In this document: piece after piece, positions 21,701 through 34,439 of the stretch
How the letters are laid out: the number at the start of each line of letters is the position of its first letter
How positions within the stretch are numbered: the stretch's first letter is position 1
Origin: Orbilia blumenaviensis
Lineage: Eukaryota; Ascomycota; Orbiliomycetes; Orbiliales; Orbiliaceae
Assembly: GCA_036872755.1 (NCBI GenBank)
Contig: JAVHNS010000020.1
Coordinates: forward strand, 1-64,000
Length of the DNA stretch: 64,000 nucleotides
Direction: 5' to 3'
Notes under the pieces: model-generated
Databases searched by the model: none
What the model was told of the DNA's origin: nothing
What the model saw: only the letters and a program-made list of their open reading frames with translations
Translations under genes and position numbers: made by a program

Positions 21701-23266
21701 TGCATGCCCCCCAGTGTTTTTGAGGGCATGGAAAACAGCTTCTGAAGTGGTGTTATGGTGCAAATACATGAATTTTGAGACTGCTCCTTCATGGCTTTCC
21801 ATGTATCACCATCCATTTTCTGTAGAGTACAATTTCTCTGTGCTCAATCAGTTCCGGATTTCGAGTTAAACTGGGCAACGCTGTATGAAAGCGTCGCATG
21901 CGCATGAGGAAATCCCAAACCAGTCGTGGGGTATGTGGTTGAACGAACTCGGGAGGCGGGGGGCTCGCTTTACAAGGCATCTCGTATTCGCTTCCTAGGG
22001 CTGAATGGTGGAACTTGCCGTTGCATACGCCGGTTGTTGGAGGAGAAAATTTTGGTGATGGTATCTCGAGGAAGGGATTCCCGATAGGACCCGTCGGTGA
22101 CAGCGATTTGATGTAAAGTCACCCTGACTATGTATCCCGCACGGATAGATTATAATTATGGGATCATGCAAGATACGTCCGCGGCTGGTTTCATTCCAGT
22201 TGGAAAGCGGGAGTAACAAATTCAAAGTAGCTGAACCGAAAGTGCATAGGCTCCGGCCGGTGCGATCCCAAGGGTTCCTACCTATTTGAATTAGTGATCT
22301 CTCCGCTGCCGTTGGAAATCTTAATTTTCTCGATTAGAGAGGTCCCAGCTGACACGTTTTCGCTAGAAGGTAGGAAGAATTCCCGTCGGTGTCGGCGCGC
22401 CCGGATGTAGAACAGGAGATATTCAATCCTACGCGATAGTTGGAGTTTGGAGACGGCGGAAGGGTAATGCGATATTCCATCCATGTCAAGGAAATGTAGA
22501 ATGATCGGTGTGTCGTCTTTGCACGGCATTGTGAAGAGTAATTATATCCGAAGCCCTTACTTAGAGCTCAAGAGTACTCCGTACCAAATTGGGTCAAAGG
22601 TTAAGGGGGATGCCAATTTCACGGCTGGATTGGCGAGTGGCCTGTGGTGTTCGATCTCAGAAGAGTGATTGGTGCAACACGAGTCTGCGGGTGTTAACTT
22701 TCAGAGCCATGCATAGCTAGGACGGTAGGCACCTTGATAACCCAGATATCAGCTTAAATCTGCCCATGGCTTAGTCAGAAATTACAGACAAAAACTTAGT
22801 TTCAACCATTCGTCATAAATCGGAAGCTCTATTCTACTATACAATCTATGTGTACATTTTGATATTTTTAACATAAAGGTTAGACGTTTCGTTTTGTATT
22901 AAAAAGGGGGGTAAAAAAGGTTGAATATGGCTCGCGCAAGAACGATGGAAGAAGAAGGCCTGGAATTCCGAGGGCAAATGTCGCTATAACGCCAGCCGCA
23001 AATAAAATAGCAATTCATTTATTGTGGGTAATATCAATTTCGCCGATGTCATCACGTCGGGCATGGATGATATATGTGTATAGGTCGACCTAAAAGAACT
23101 CGTAGTATTGTCTCGTGGACTAGAAGCGTGGTAGTCGTAGTATATGGAAGGCTCAAGTTGCTGCGTAGGGAATTCTGCCATATGAAAGGTCGGGAATCGC
23201 ATATATGCGCATATCTCAATAAGCGATATTAGTCGGGAAGGTTGTCGCGCCAATAAATAGCTATCG
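21701..23266. other. gene-free stretch of balanced composition
   Basis: No convincing gene. Small minus-strand frames at 21789-21980, 21995-22225 and 22278-22529 lie in series but do not join by plausible splice sites that I can see and show no recognisable domain. A decayed gene is possible. The part near 22980-23266 is likely 3' flank of the CorA-like gene. Confidence 0.5.
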
Positions 23267-24944
23267 CTATATCATGTTAAGGTACCGCAGGATCCGATTG
23301 CTGATAGTCAGAAGGAAGATCGTGACGGCGGTGAGCGGTACTGCGAAAGCCCAGTAAATCCAGAACTTATCCGAAAGCGACCAGCTCTCGCCGCCACCGT
23401 CACCGCCGCCAGCACTCGTGCCGTTGTCGCCCCCGTTATTGAAGAAGCTCATACTGAAAATTGCCTGTAAAAAGCGTTAGGTGCTAAAAAGACTCCTGTG
23501 GGATGCACATCGCGGAAATGGGACATACGGAAACAAAGGTAGCGGGCAAGAATGCCGCTGTCAGTACTGCGATGACTTTCATGGCGGCGGAGTCAACAGC
23601 AGCAACATGACTGTGGTATTGTGCAACGGTATTGAATGCCTAGTTTATTGCTTTTCAGATTGATTTCACCTCCTGAATGACTATTCGTGGGGCCAGTGGA
23701 TAGGCTTACCAGCTGTATTTCGTTCTGGTGTCGGGCTTGCATGGATTCCGAACGGCATTTGAACGCATGTATCATACTATGGTAAAACATGAGATTATCT
23801 CCGACCTGTCTCATGCAAATTTTCTCCTCTTCCGGAGCGTAGGTCAAACTATTCATGCGATCCCTTTGCCGCATCATCATTTGCTCCAGGAGCTGGGTCG
23901 ATACCAGAAGCGTTTCAGTACTATGGATGACGTGTCTTGCTGCCTCGTGAAGATGGTCGTAGTCGACTTCTGGCTTGCGCATTTTCGGTCGGCTCTGTGA
24001 CTTAGCTGCGGTGTTACTAGAAAGGCCAGTATCTACTCTCTGTTTGAGACCTGCCTTTTCCACTGTTCTGACAACGTCCCGTATTTTCCAAATGGATTTG
24101 TCGTACAGGTTGACAATTCCACGGATCGCGATTTGATGGAAGGAGTACGGATCGGCGAAGAATTGGTCCCGTGAAACCTTGTTGAGTGACGCTTTCATAT
24201 TTTGAATCAGATCATCCGGGCAGTCTAAGCAGAGCATGCATTTAGGGCCGGCCTTGCTCCAGGTAGTGAAAAACCCGAGCTTGTCCCAGCTGTATCCGTA
24301 ATCTTTTGGGAATTCCTTTCCATCCTCTTCGTAAATTTGTTTAACGAGAAAGCGATACCATGTGTCTAACCAATGTTAAAAAGTGGATCAGCTATAGCTA
24401 TCTGGTATTTTTCTAGTGTTCACATAACTCTAATAAGCTTACCGTGGCGGTCTACCTCTTCATCGCTGCAGCCATAGTAGCCATTCGATTCCCAGTGAAC
24501 TTTGGTCCAGATTTCATTCGGCATACGATAGAAATTCTCGAGCATGGCATGAAGCGATTTCGATTCTGACTGGTTCCCCTTTAAATGGTCCGCACTCGCA
24601 AATCTAGTTCATAATTCATTAGATTGTAGTTCATAGAAACTAATATCGCTGCAGCGCGCGCGGCGTGGTGACCTACATAAACGAAGGTGTTGTTGGCCCT
24701 ATGCGGTGCCTCGAAGTTAGCATAAACTATTACTAGAGAGGCCTCTAGTGTTGAGGTTGCATAAACGCCAGGAATAATCATACTGGATTCGAGGTATGCC
24801 TTAAGATCCTCACTCGAATTTTTCCATCCATCTTTACCTAAATTGAAAGCATGGTTAGCTAACATTAGAAATCTTCTCGATGGTTTCTCAAAGCAGTAGC
24901 AACATACCTCTATCCAGTTCATAAATGTCAACCTTAATCGACAT
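23267..24944 (-). CDS. CorA-like membrane protein (fungal Mg2+-transporter-like family)
   Basis: Start ATG at 24942-24944 (MSIKVDIYELDRG). Exons I can place on the minus strand: 24944-24908, 24837 to ~24650, ~24590-24443, 24365-23710, 23639-23529, 23464-23267. Introns are 64-78 bp with good GT/AG sites except one near 24580-24650, where the frame changes and no splice pair is clearly best. The middle (TWYRFLVKQIY...YSWDKLGFFTTW...DPYSFHQIAIRG) and the C-terminal pair of membrane helices (VIAVLTAAFLPATFVSAIFS and FWIYWAFAVPLTAVTIFLL) match the fungal CorA-like family. The canonical GMN loop motif is replaced by SFFNN, so ion transport is doubtful. A Gly/Asp-rich insert lies in the loop between the helices. 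Confidence 0.75.
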
Positions 24945-25610
24945 TGCTGGGGAAAATGCGTTGTCCCCTAACTAGCCAAAATCTTTAAGGCCCTGTTTGA
25001 ACTTTTCCTTCCTCAGCCCCTGTTATTGGTACGCTTGGGGGCAACTCCTCGCGATCGGGACCTGTTGGCGAACAACTAACGGTGGGGAACCTAATAGGGC
25101 GGGTTGGTTCGAAGTTTATATGGGTAATAAGACACTATAATTGAGCTATAGGTATAAAGCGGACAGATGGTGGTCGAAATCTCTTCTTGAATGCCACGAA
25201 GACGCGACGACGGGCTTATAACCAGAAGGCTGTCAGATTTGCTCGAACCAGGAGAATTTAGTGTGGTTTCACGCCGGGATGTTGATTGGGTGATAACTAG
25301 GAAGCCGGTTACATGTGGTCAACCTTAGCTGTGCCATATCATGCACACGGGGCGCTTATGCGCAACGGTGGTTCCCTCCTTCCAAGCTTCATAGCAGCCC
25401 CTTCGGCCCAAGGATCAATCAGCCTCGCAGGCTGCCGCCAAAATGGCAACGCATGGCCATTATTGTAGACGTCTAGGGGTTTACCCGCAAAGGCTATATT
25501 ATATAGTTGTCGTTATTTACCTCCAAGCTTAAGTGAAAGAGCTTCAAGACGCAGTGTTGTGGTTTAGATTTCGTACCCCTCGGCCTCCTTGCTGGGCATA
25601 GCCGTCGAAG
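24945..25610. other. divergent intergenic region
   Basis: 666 bp between the divergently transcribed CorA-like and PNP-lectin genes, so it should hold both promoters. I see no clear TATA box, repeat or ORF. Confidence 0.5.
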
Positions 25611-27982
25611 ATGAGCCGGAAACCAGATCCCAGTCTCATTCGGCCCGTGAAAGAGTATACGATTGGGTGGATTTGCGCCTTGCCGCTGGAACAACAAGCT
25701 TCTGGGTCCGTCTTTGATAACATACACAGCACTACCGGTCACCCTGATATCCCAGATGAGGGCCAAAGTGGTGATGTCTACATCCTCGGAAATATCGGAA
25801 ACCTCAACATTGTACTAGCTACACTCACTATAGGGCGTTATGGGAATGTGAGGGCTGCAGTCGTCGCTACTCAACTAGTCTCCTCGTTCCGGTCAATAAA
25901 ATTTTTGTTAATGGTGGGCATTGCTGGCGGAATCCCGAACCTCAATCATAAAGGGGCAGATATTAGACTCGGAGATGTTGTCGTTAGCGTGCCAGAAGGG
26001 GAATACAACGGAGTGGTCAAATGGGACATGGGGAAAACGGAGAAAGGGAACAAATTCAAACGAACCGGATCCTTGAATCAACCACCCGCAAAGCTTTTAA
26101 GCGCTGTCGGCAGTCTTCGTTTTAACCACACACTATACGAAAGCGAGATCTCGAGTTACATAACAGAAGTTCAACGCAAATATCCGAATCTTCCAGGCAC
26201 TACCTACCTAGGCTCGGAAAACGATGTCCTTTTCCAGGCAGACTACGAACATGAGGATCAAAAGAATCAAACCTGTCATGCCTGTGACCCCTCTAGGACT
26301 GTACATAGAGAGTCACGCAAGAGTAAAGATCCCGTTATTCATTACGGCATCATAGCTTCTGGGGATCAAGTCATAAAACATGCACCAACACGTGACGAGT
26401 TAAGAAGCCAATTAAACGCAAAATGTGTCGAGATGGAGGGCGCCGGAACTATGGATGCATTTCCCTGCCTAGTCGTAAGAGGCATATGCGATTACTCGGA
26501 CTCTCACAAGAACAAAGACTGGCAACCATATGCGGCACTAACAGCGGCTGCTTACACTAAAGAGTTGCTTATGTTGCTACAGACGCAGAATGTGACCTCG
26601 CCCCAACCAACTGCAGCCCAGGAGCCCCAAGGTGCACTTGGCCCTCCGAGGTTAGAAGCATCCCGGAGTGTTAGTCAATACTATTACAGACCAGTCGAAG
26701 ATAGAGGGTCCAATGGCGTGGTGAGGTCGAGGCCTCAAACAGAACGGGTACCGCATGATGTAAATATAATGGGGAGGGCTTCAGGCTCTAATGAAATCCG
26801 AATTCCTGGAGCACAGTCTATTCAAACCCCTCTGTTGCCCTCCACCCCTTTGCCACATAAACTGCGAAAGTATTCCATAGCGGCGGTGAACTGGGATAAT
26901 TGGCATTACCGCCTGTATTTTCAAACGAGTCAGGGGATTTTCGAAGGGAGGCGGGACGAAGATGAGTGGCAGATTACGAAAATACCGGGCATAGACGCGG
27001 CGATCTATACGCCGCTGGCTGCTGTCGCGCGCAGGAAGGGGCAAGATGTAGGTTATGAGCTTTGCTCGAGTAACCTTGTTACGTTTACAGTACGAGAGGA
27101 AGCTAATAATAGGCTTGCAGATAAGATTATACTATCTTAGCCCGGATTTTGTTATCCAAGAGCACAGATATACGGAAGCGAAGGGTTGGCTCCCGGGGAC
27201 TCTTGAGAGCTTGGAGGTTTCAGCTACACCAAGCTCTCGCCTTGCTGCCGTTGAATGGTCTGGCAATATCAGAGTATATTTCCAAGGTACTTCAATATAG
27301 TCTAGATATAACATCAATAAATTACAGAGAGAGCTAATATTTACATTTAGGATCCAACTACGATAAAATTGAAGAGCTTCGCTACATGGACAATGTGAGA
27401 AGCAGAGGCTCTGGTAATGTAAAGGGGTGGGAGAGGGGTGCTACCCTGTGCTCAGCTTTGAACGGAACAAGTCTTGCGGCTGCCACCTACATTGCCGATC
27501 GAGTCAAGATCCACATTTTCTATCAAGATGGAAGCTATAACGTGCGAGAACTCGTTTACAAAGGGGACGGCTTTGAAGAAGGTACGGAATCAAATTATAT
27601 CTAGATATCTCTAGATCCCCAAACTTGGGTACAGCTGAACTAGTAGTGATGGGGTATACGCTCAGGCCAACTCATGCCAAACTCCTTCCCGGAATATGTA
27701 TCTATTACGGCTTGTGCTTCTTTTATCAACAGCAGCCAGGTCCTTGTTTTTGGCAAATCTGCTGACCGGACTGTATCAGAATTTTCGGGGGGTGATATTG
27801 ACAACTGGGCAAGACGCGGCATAGATCTGCCATCATTCTCCGGAAATGATCCTAGGTTAGCCGTCACAATGACCCGTACTAGTAGGAGAAACTTATTCGT
27901 TTACAAAGATGAGGGTCAGATATTTGAGGAATGTTGGGCACCAGACGGAAATGATTGGTTCAGCAAGGGGAGAGTTGTTTAG
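25611..27982 (+). CDS. nucleoside-phosphorylase-like domain fused to fucose-lectin-type beta-propeller
   Basis: Four exons: 25611-27047, 27121-27286, 27351-27581, 27666-27982. Introns of 73, 64 and 84 bp have GT/AG ends and all phases agree, giving 716 aa. Residues ~15-320 are the PNP_UDP-type domain used as the N-terminal effector module of many fungal NLR-like proteins (YTIGWICALPLE, MVGIAGGIPN, RLGDVVVS, CVEMEGAGTM, GICDYSDSHK). After a ~90-residue linker, residues ~420-716 repeat lectin blades (YRLYFQ..GIFE...W; IRLYYLSPDFVIQEH...GW; IRVYFQ...IEELRY) like the six-bladed fucose-binding fungal lectins. The Arg, Glu and Trp sugar contacts are kept in the first three blades and partly lost later. 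No NACHT or NB-ARC domain lies between. A sensor-effector protein recognising fucosylated glycans is inferred. Confidence 0.88.
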
Positions 27983-28369
27983 GTAGTATTAAGTCTTACC
28001 TAGCATGGATCTCATCATAATTAAAATGGCAACTACATAAATTGCGAAAACCATTAACCAGCGGTCTTAGGCTTACCACCATAGATAAATGCGCAACTCA
28101 ATTTGACCAAAATATACTGAGTCCAAGTAGCCAGTGTCAAAGTCTACGTAATTATATTAATGGACACCGAATTACCGTCCCACCTTAAAACCAAACTGTT
28201 CTAGCTCGTGTCGGCCACCACCTTTCTACCAAAGTGCTGTGTGCTACGAAACAACGCTACCATCATTGGTTGATCACTTTGTGCGGAAAGTTTGGATATG
28301 AGACGATAGTAAAGTTAACGATCCAATACAGTTTGGTTTCAGTAAATGTATACAGAGCCTGCAATCCGG
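27983..28369. other. convergent intergenic region
   Basis: 387 bp between the ends of the PNP-lectin and coiled-coil genes. No feature seen beyond presumed 3' untranslated regions. Confidence 0.5.
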
Positions 28370-31300
28370 TTAACTACTTAGGACGACAACAGCCCTAGCC
28401 CATACCTTCTCTTTGTCGTAGTCAACGCCTTCTTCATTACCATATGCGACGATCTCCGGTTGTACAACCATATGGATTGGGTCGCCGTCCCGACTATGGG
28501 TCCTGTCCGGCCTCGAAAGGTGGTGTAAGGCATGTGCTTGCACGTGCGGGGAATCCCAATTAAAAGGCGTACTCCGGAAATCTAGGAAGCCTCGTACATT
28601 TAGAAACGCTTTCTGCGACCATATCTTTAAGGACACTTCCGCAATTGTACTAAATGCCCTAGCAAGCTTCCCAAGCCTCTCTGACTCGCTACTACACGGT
28701 CCAAGTAGAGCTTTTACAGGTCCGTTGATGAAGCTCCGCGCTAGCAGTTCGCAGTAGTCAACTTGTGTTCTTCGTAGATGTTCATTTCCGCTATGTGTCT
28801 GTAATCGAACCTGACTCAAAAGTTGAAATGTTTTGAACCTCCAATCATGGCCTTGGGCGGTATCAACTGTATACGGTGTTAATTATCGGCAATGTACCAA
28901 AATCTGATTAGTAGGGAGTGTCTCACATCGTAAAAAGCTCTCATAAAGATTTTGAAGAACTCCCGAAACGCTGCTCTCCGAGTTTAAAGCTCCTTGGGGG
29001 CTGGAAAGAAGTCGAAAGGGCTGATTTAATATATTTTCCGTTGCAAAATGAGATAGCAGGGCCTGGCCCAAGATTTGAGGATACCGCTGGCCCAGGCTCT
29101 CCACTGCACTGGGGTTAGATAGTTCTTTTAATGCTGTAACGAGATCCTCATCCCATCCTTCTCCAGCAGCCACCTTTTTTCGAGGGATGTACTCACGAAC
29201 CCATTTTTCAAGGCTCGCAAATACCTCATGTTTCAGCTTTTGTTCGATCTCGTTGTCTTCGAGAAACGAATGCTTCACAGTTTCTAAATTAGTAAATGCC
29301 GCCATCTGTGCTTTGCGGACTTGGTCTTCTTGGCCATGAAACTTTTCCTGGAGGCTTTCGATTTCTCTAGTTTTCTCATGGATCTGTTGACGAAGTACTT
29401 CAATGCCGTTAATCTCATGTGTTGAACTTTCGATTACCTCCTGAAGGCTCGCGATACACCTGTCTTTGTAGTCAGCTCTGGCTGACAGTATTGCAACCTC
29501 TTGCTGGGACTCCTGAGCCTTTTGCTCTTGTTCCCTAAGGGCCGAGGTCAACGCATTGATTTGGGCGTAGGTATGTCTCTGCTCCCGAGCTGCATTGCTT
29601 GCTGCCTCATCCATAACCTGGATTTTCTGATTCAATAAATCAATTTGACCGTCTTTTCTTTGCATCAGTACATATTGTTCGTCTTTCTCAGAAGAAGACA
29701 CATTAAGCCTATTCTCCAAAACCTGAACTGTTTGATGCGAAGCCTCAAGTTCCGCGACGAGACGGTCTATCTCAATCTGGGCCGCGGATGTTTCCATTGC
29801 CTGCCTTTGCTGTATTCTTTCCTCAAGGATATTGTTCCGTTTTTTAAGATTACCGACGTCTGTTGCGGCCTGCTCAAGCTGACACTCTCGCTCTTTTATT
29901 CGGGACCTTAGCTCTTTTTTCTCTTTTCTGTAACTGTCTTCCCTCTCTTTTAGCTGGGTATCATAGCCCTCTTCGGTATTTCGTTTGTCCAATCGCAAGG
30001 TCTCGATTCGGGATTCTAGGTTTTTCTCTGATTCAATTCGAATAGTTAACTCTTGCTTTAGTTGGGATATATCTCTCCTAAGACCAGTGATGATTTCACT
30101 AGAATCTGGCATAGAGTTCTGCTCTAAACTTCTCTTGTTTGATGTTTCTAGTTGCTTGGACTTCTCTGAAGCTAATTGATCTTGGAGGCTGTTAATCTCT
30201 AGTTCAAGTCCTTGTTTTGCAATATTCATTTCATCTTGAAGCTGTTGTATCCGGCGCGAGTAACTATTCTCCGCATTCATAGCATTTTCTTGAAGGTCTG
30301 CCTTTTCCCGTTTCAAGGTGTTTTTCTCCTCTTCTAATCTTTTCCTTCCTCTTCTCAGCTCGCTCACCTCTTCTTGTACTGCATCGTTCTCCTGTCGTAT
30401 TTTCTTAAGTTCTTCATTCAACTCATTGATGGTCCTAGCGTTGAATGTCCCACGGGATGAGAGGTCAACTTGAAGCTGTTGCTGTGCTAGAAGCTCCGAT
30501 TCAAGACCTGATATTTTTGACTGAAGATGGGTTTCCGCATCTGACTGCTGTCTAATACGGATATCCTTAAAATTGCGTATTTCTGATTGAAGCTCCAGTA
30601 GTTTACTTTGTGCTGATTCCAGAGCTTTGCGTTCAAGATCCAGTTTTTCACGTAGATTTCGGGTCTCGATTCTCTCAGCTTCATAGGCAGATTTTGATTC
30701 CTGTCCGGTTTCCGACAGTCTACGCTCGGAATCCAGTTCCCTTACTTTATCCTCAAGGTCTTGGGCGAGCTTCTCGCACTTTGAGGAGAGGTCATCATTG
30801 CTGCGCTGGAGGGTTTCATTTAGGCCCTCAAGCTTGGCCAAATCCGTCTCATACCTCGATTTTAATGCTTGCTCGGAAGCGAAATTCTTCTTTTCGTTCA
30901 TCAACTCCTTTTCTTTTGCCATGAGGTCTTTGCTGAGCCTTTTGTAGTCGGAGGAGAGGATATACTTTTCTTGCTCCAGCTTTTCGTATGACCTTTGAAT
31001 TTCGCATAGGTCGGCTTCTAACTTAGATTTGGCCTCTTGTTCGAGTTTTAAGAAGCTTCTTCTGCTCTTCTGCTTTTCCTGGTCGGCCTCCAGACCTTCC
31101 ACGAGCCTTTTATTACTAGATGAGAGAGTTCCGTTTTCCTTTAGAAGTTCATCATGTAGATTCTGGCTTTCGAGCAGTTGGGTGTCCAATGCAGACCGTG
31201 ATGCTTTTTCGCTCTTCAATTCCCGCCGCTTTTTATCCAATTCCTGTTTGACACTACTAAGCTCCTTCAGAACCCGGTCCAGATTGTCAGATTGGGTTTC

Positions 31301-33067
31301 AACTTTTTTTCTTAGCCCTTTATTCGCTTTGCGTAGGTCTGTTATCTGTGCAGCATGCCTGTCATCTTCTGATTTTAGATGCTGGACGTCATACGAAAGC
31401 GCAAGAGTCTCTGCATCAACTGTAGAACTGGAGTTGTCATTTTCGATACTTTCAAGCTTTTCCTGCAAGGCATTGCTCTTCTCTCTCTCTGCTTTCAGTT
31501 CCAAGGCTAGATTAGCATTAAGGGTTTTATTTTCTGAATATTTCCTCTGATAAAACGCTTCAGAGTTTTGGGTTTCAACAGCAGTTTGATTTTCATGCTC
31601 AAGCCTTCGGACTTTTTCGGTTGCGCTTGAGAGTTTATACTGTGCTTTCTCAAGTTCACTCCTGAGCATGTCTTCTTTAGCATTTTGTTTCTTCATCCTG
31701 TCAGCTTGCTTTTCCAGCTTTTCATTAAATGCAACTATTGCTTTCTGTGCACCCTCATTCTCAACGGTAAGCTGAGTATTCTTCTCCATTAGAACATCTA
31801 TCTGAAGTTGTCGTTCCTCAAGGAGGCGGCCCCAGGTTGGTGATAGTCCTGTATCCTGGTCTCTCTGGGAGACTTGGTCTGGCTGCTGTTGACTATGAGG
31901 CTTTGGCCCTATAGCAGGAAAACCGGGGTTTGCCTCAGTCCTCTGTTGAGAAATTTCCTTTAGCCCATTGAGGGTTTTTAGTTGGCTTTTGTAGGCGTCA
32001 AACAATTTCTTTACAGCGGAGTCACTGTCGTCTCGAGAGTCTGAAGACTTCAGCAAAAGTTCTTGTAGTATATTAAATTGCTCTTGCGTTAGACCCAAAT
32101 CTTTTAGTTTGGCCTGAAGCTTTTGTTTCCGATACTGTAGTTTGCGCTCAGGCCTTTTCTCGATCCCTTGTGTTTGCGGTTGCTCATCATTTAGATTCTG
32201 TTTGATAGTGCTGCTCTGAGCCGGAGTTCTTTGTGCGCTCTTTGTGATCTGGGCATGCGTGCTTTGTATGCTTTCGATAGTATCATACGCGTCCTGATGG
32301 GCTTTTGTAGTGCTACTGGGCCCGCAACCCAAAGCTAAGGGTAAGGAAACCTCGCTCTCCCCGAGCATATCATCAAATATATAAGGCAGATTTTCAATAG
32401 TTGAACCACCGGTTGTGCCCCGCCTAGACCCTTCTTTAGAGCTCTTTTCTTGCCAGGCTGAAGGAGGTGAGTGGCCGCCTCTTATGCTATCATTCCTTAG
32501 GCTTTTTATCTCTGAGTGTCCAGAAATTGTACTGGTACTAGGGCTAGATAAAACGTCTTTGCTGCTATCGCCTCTAACGCCCACTCCAAACCTATCGAAT
32601 GTATCACGGTTCACTCGAGGGCTTTCAGCTATAGAGGAAGGTCGTTCATTTGGACTCCAGGCAGTTGGACTGTTGAAGCTTGGTCGTGTCGTCGGATCCG
32701 ATTTCTTGACCTTGTCGAGCACTGTCGCCGGGGCGTCATTTCGCATATCTCCCGAAGGACTGGAACGCGGCGGACGCGGCATGGTATTTGTGGTAAAAGG
32801 TAAATGCTTGGAATACCCGGATTCGATTGTTTGATGTTCGTCACCGCCTCTCATAGGCGTGGTGGCGTCTTCTCGAACTGTTTCCCGCGTGGAACCGGTT
32901 GTTTCGTATTTCCCGCTAAAGCGACCCAAATCTTCGCTCTGTTCAACTAACGGCGGCCCAAAGTCGATACCAATATCTGTATATCCAGGCCTAGTGACAG
33001 ACAATGAACCGGAAGACCTATGGTCCCGAGTTTGTGCAAGTGTTCTAGAATCTAGGACCGAGGCCAT
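28370..33067 (-). CDS. large coiled-coil protein, unknown function
   Basis: Two exons, 33067-28898 and 28810-28370. They are joined by an 87-bp intron (GTACAT donor, CAG acceptor, phase 0) that removes a stop and restores the frame, giving 1536 aa. Residues ~1-310 are Ser/Thr/Pro-rich and probably disordered. Residues ~310-1290 are nearly continuous coiled coil, full of E, K, Q and L heptads. The last ~240 residues look globular (WVREYIPRKK; VNGFLDF-like region; DKEKVWARAVVVL). No signal peptide, ATPase or membrane segment is visible, so it is more likely a scaffold or tether than a motor. It lies next to the PNP-lectin and Hsp70-like genes. I do not recognise the C-terminal domain. Confidence 0.85.
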
Positions 33068-34439
33068 GATATGTTGTTAATAAACTTTTTGGTAACGAAA
33101 AATATTTAATTTCTGGGCTGGCATAGACGTTCATGAACCAGAGGAAAATTTAAACAGTAAAGAGCAATTACATACCTCTGAAGTCATTGCGCACACTTGG
33201 CGAGCTAGAACTGAATGAAAACGTATCGTCACGTGGAACTGCCGCCGGATCTTCCGGTCTTGTATCCGTCGAATACACCTGGGGCGACCGATGATACCGG
33301 TCTCCACGGCGAGTTTTGGATTCCTCAGGAGAGACGGGCAACATTCTGTATGATACAGAGATTCGTGTTCGCTAGTTTGCGATCTTACAGTGTATTGATT
33401 TGATCGGACTATTTGACGTTTGGAGTTGTAGAAAGTCGAGGCTGGCTTATGGCGCCCAAGACCGCGTATATAATATACTCGGTGCTGCACCAGTGCGTGG
33501 CCACGGCACACTAGGATGAATACACTTGCGTCTAGTACTCGAGAGCGTTAACGGATTGTTCAAAATGTATACATGTAACTTAAGGCTTAATCCTCGTTAC
33601 GAAATAGCAAATTATAATATGTTGAATTGATTAGCTTCTAGGCGAGTATATCATAAAATCTACCCGGTGTACTGGTTATAGTTCCGGCTCTCGATAGGAT
33701 CCGAATATTCGAATTTCTCAGCTACGTATACGTGTGCATGCGCGCATTTAAATTTGGCTTGCATACGCATATACGCAGGAGCGTTTCAGCCCTTTACGAA
33801 TAGAATTTTTAGTGTAACATGGCCTTGCTAGAAGAAAGGATCCCTCCAACTCAACGTTGGAGCGGGGTATCTGCCTATAGGCTAGTAGTCTGAACACAAT
33901 GACTGCGTGGTACACAACGGCAATTCTAGCACTTCTTCAGCAACACGGATCCCACGTTGGAATTTTTTATTGGCTGGAACCCTAGCCGGAAATCTGGCCA
34001 GCATTAGCCTTGCAGGATGCAGGCGAATTCAACAGCTAGTGCTAGTTAGCTCCAGAAAATGATTTCTAACGTGATCCTTGGTATTTTTTATTCTTGGTTC
34101 CGAGTATTCCCTGGGCCCTGCGATGCTGGTACCGATGAGTCCAAACTGCAAGGCGACCCTTTGGGCAATCCAGCTTTGAGAAGAGCAATATATCAATAGC
34201 TCCCTGCGGCTGACCAAACCCGGCATAGGATCACGGACTAACCTTCACACAGTTCTATCCTCATTAAAATTTAAACTGGGGTATAACTCGAGGGATTTGC
34301 GGCGCTAGCGACAGCTCCAAGGCTACGCAACGCCGTGGAGAACCCATAAACTTAAAAAATAATCTACTTGATACGGTGCCTGGGACTAAACACTCGTTTT
34401 TGCAAATTTTGGATTTGGCTCTCTATCGCCACCATTACG
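33068..34439. other. intergenic region
   Basis: About 1.4 kb between the divergent coiled-coil and Hsp70-like genes. Short frames such as 33131-33511 (minus) have no recognisable domain and no splice support. Both promoters should lie here. Confidence 0.5.

Noticed and set aside
31029..31550. 173-aa Ser/Leu/Phe-rich plus-strand frame
   Set aside because: Reverse complement of Glu/Lys/Leu-rich coiled-coil codons of the large gene; a typical artefact.
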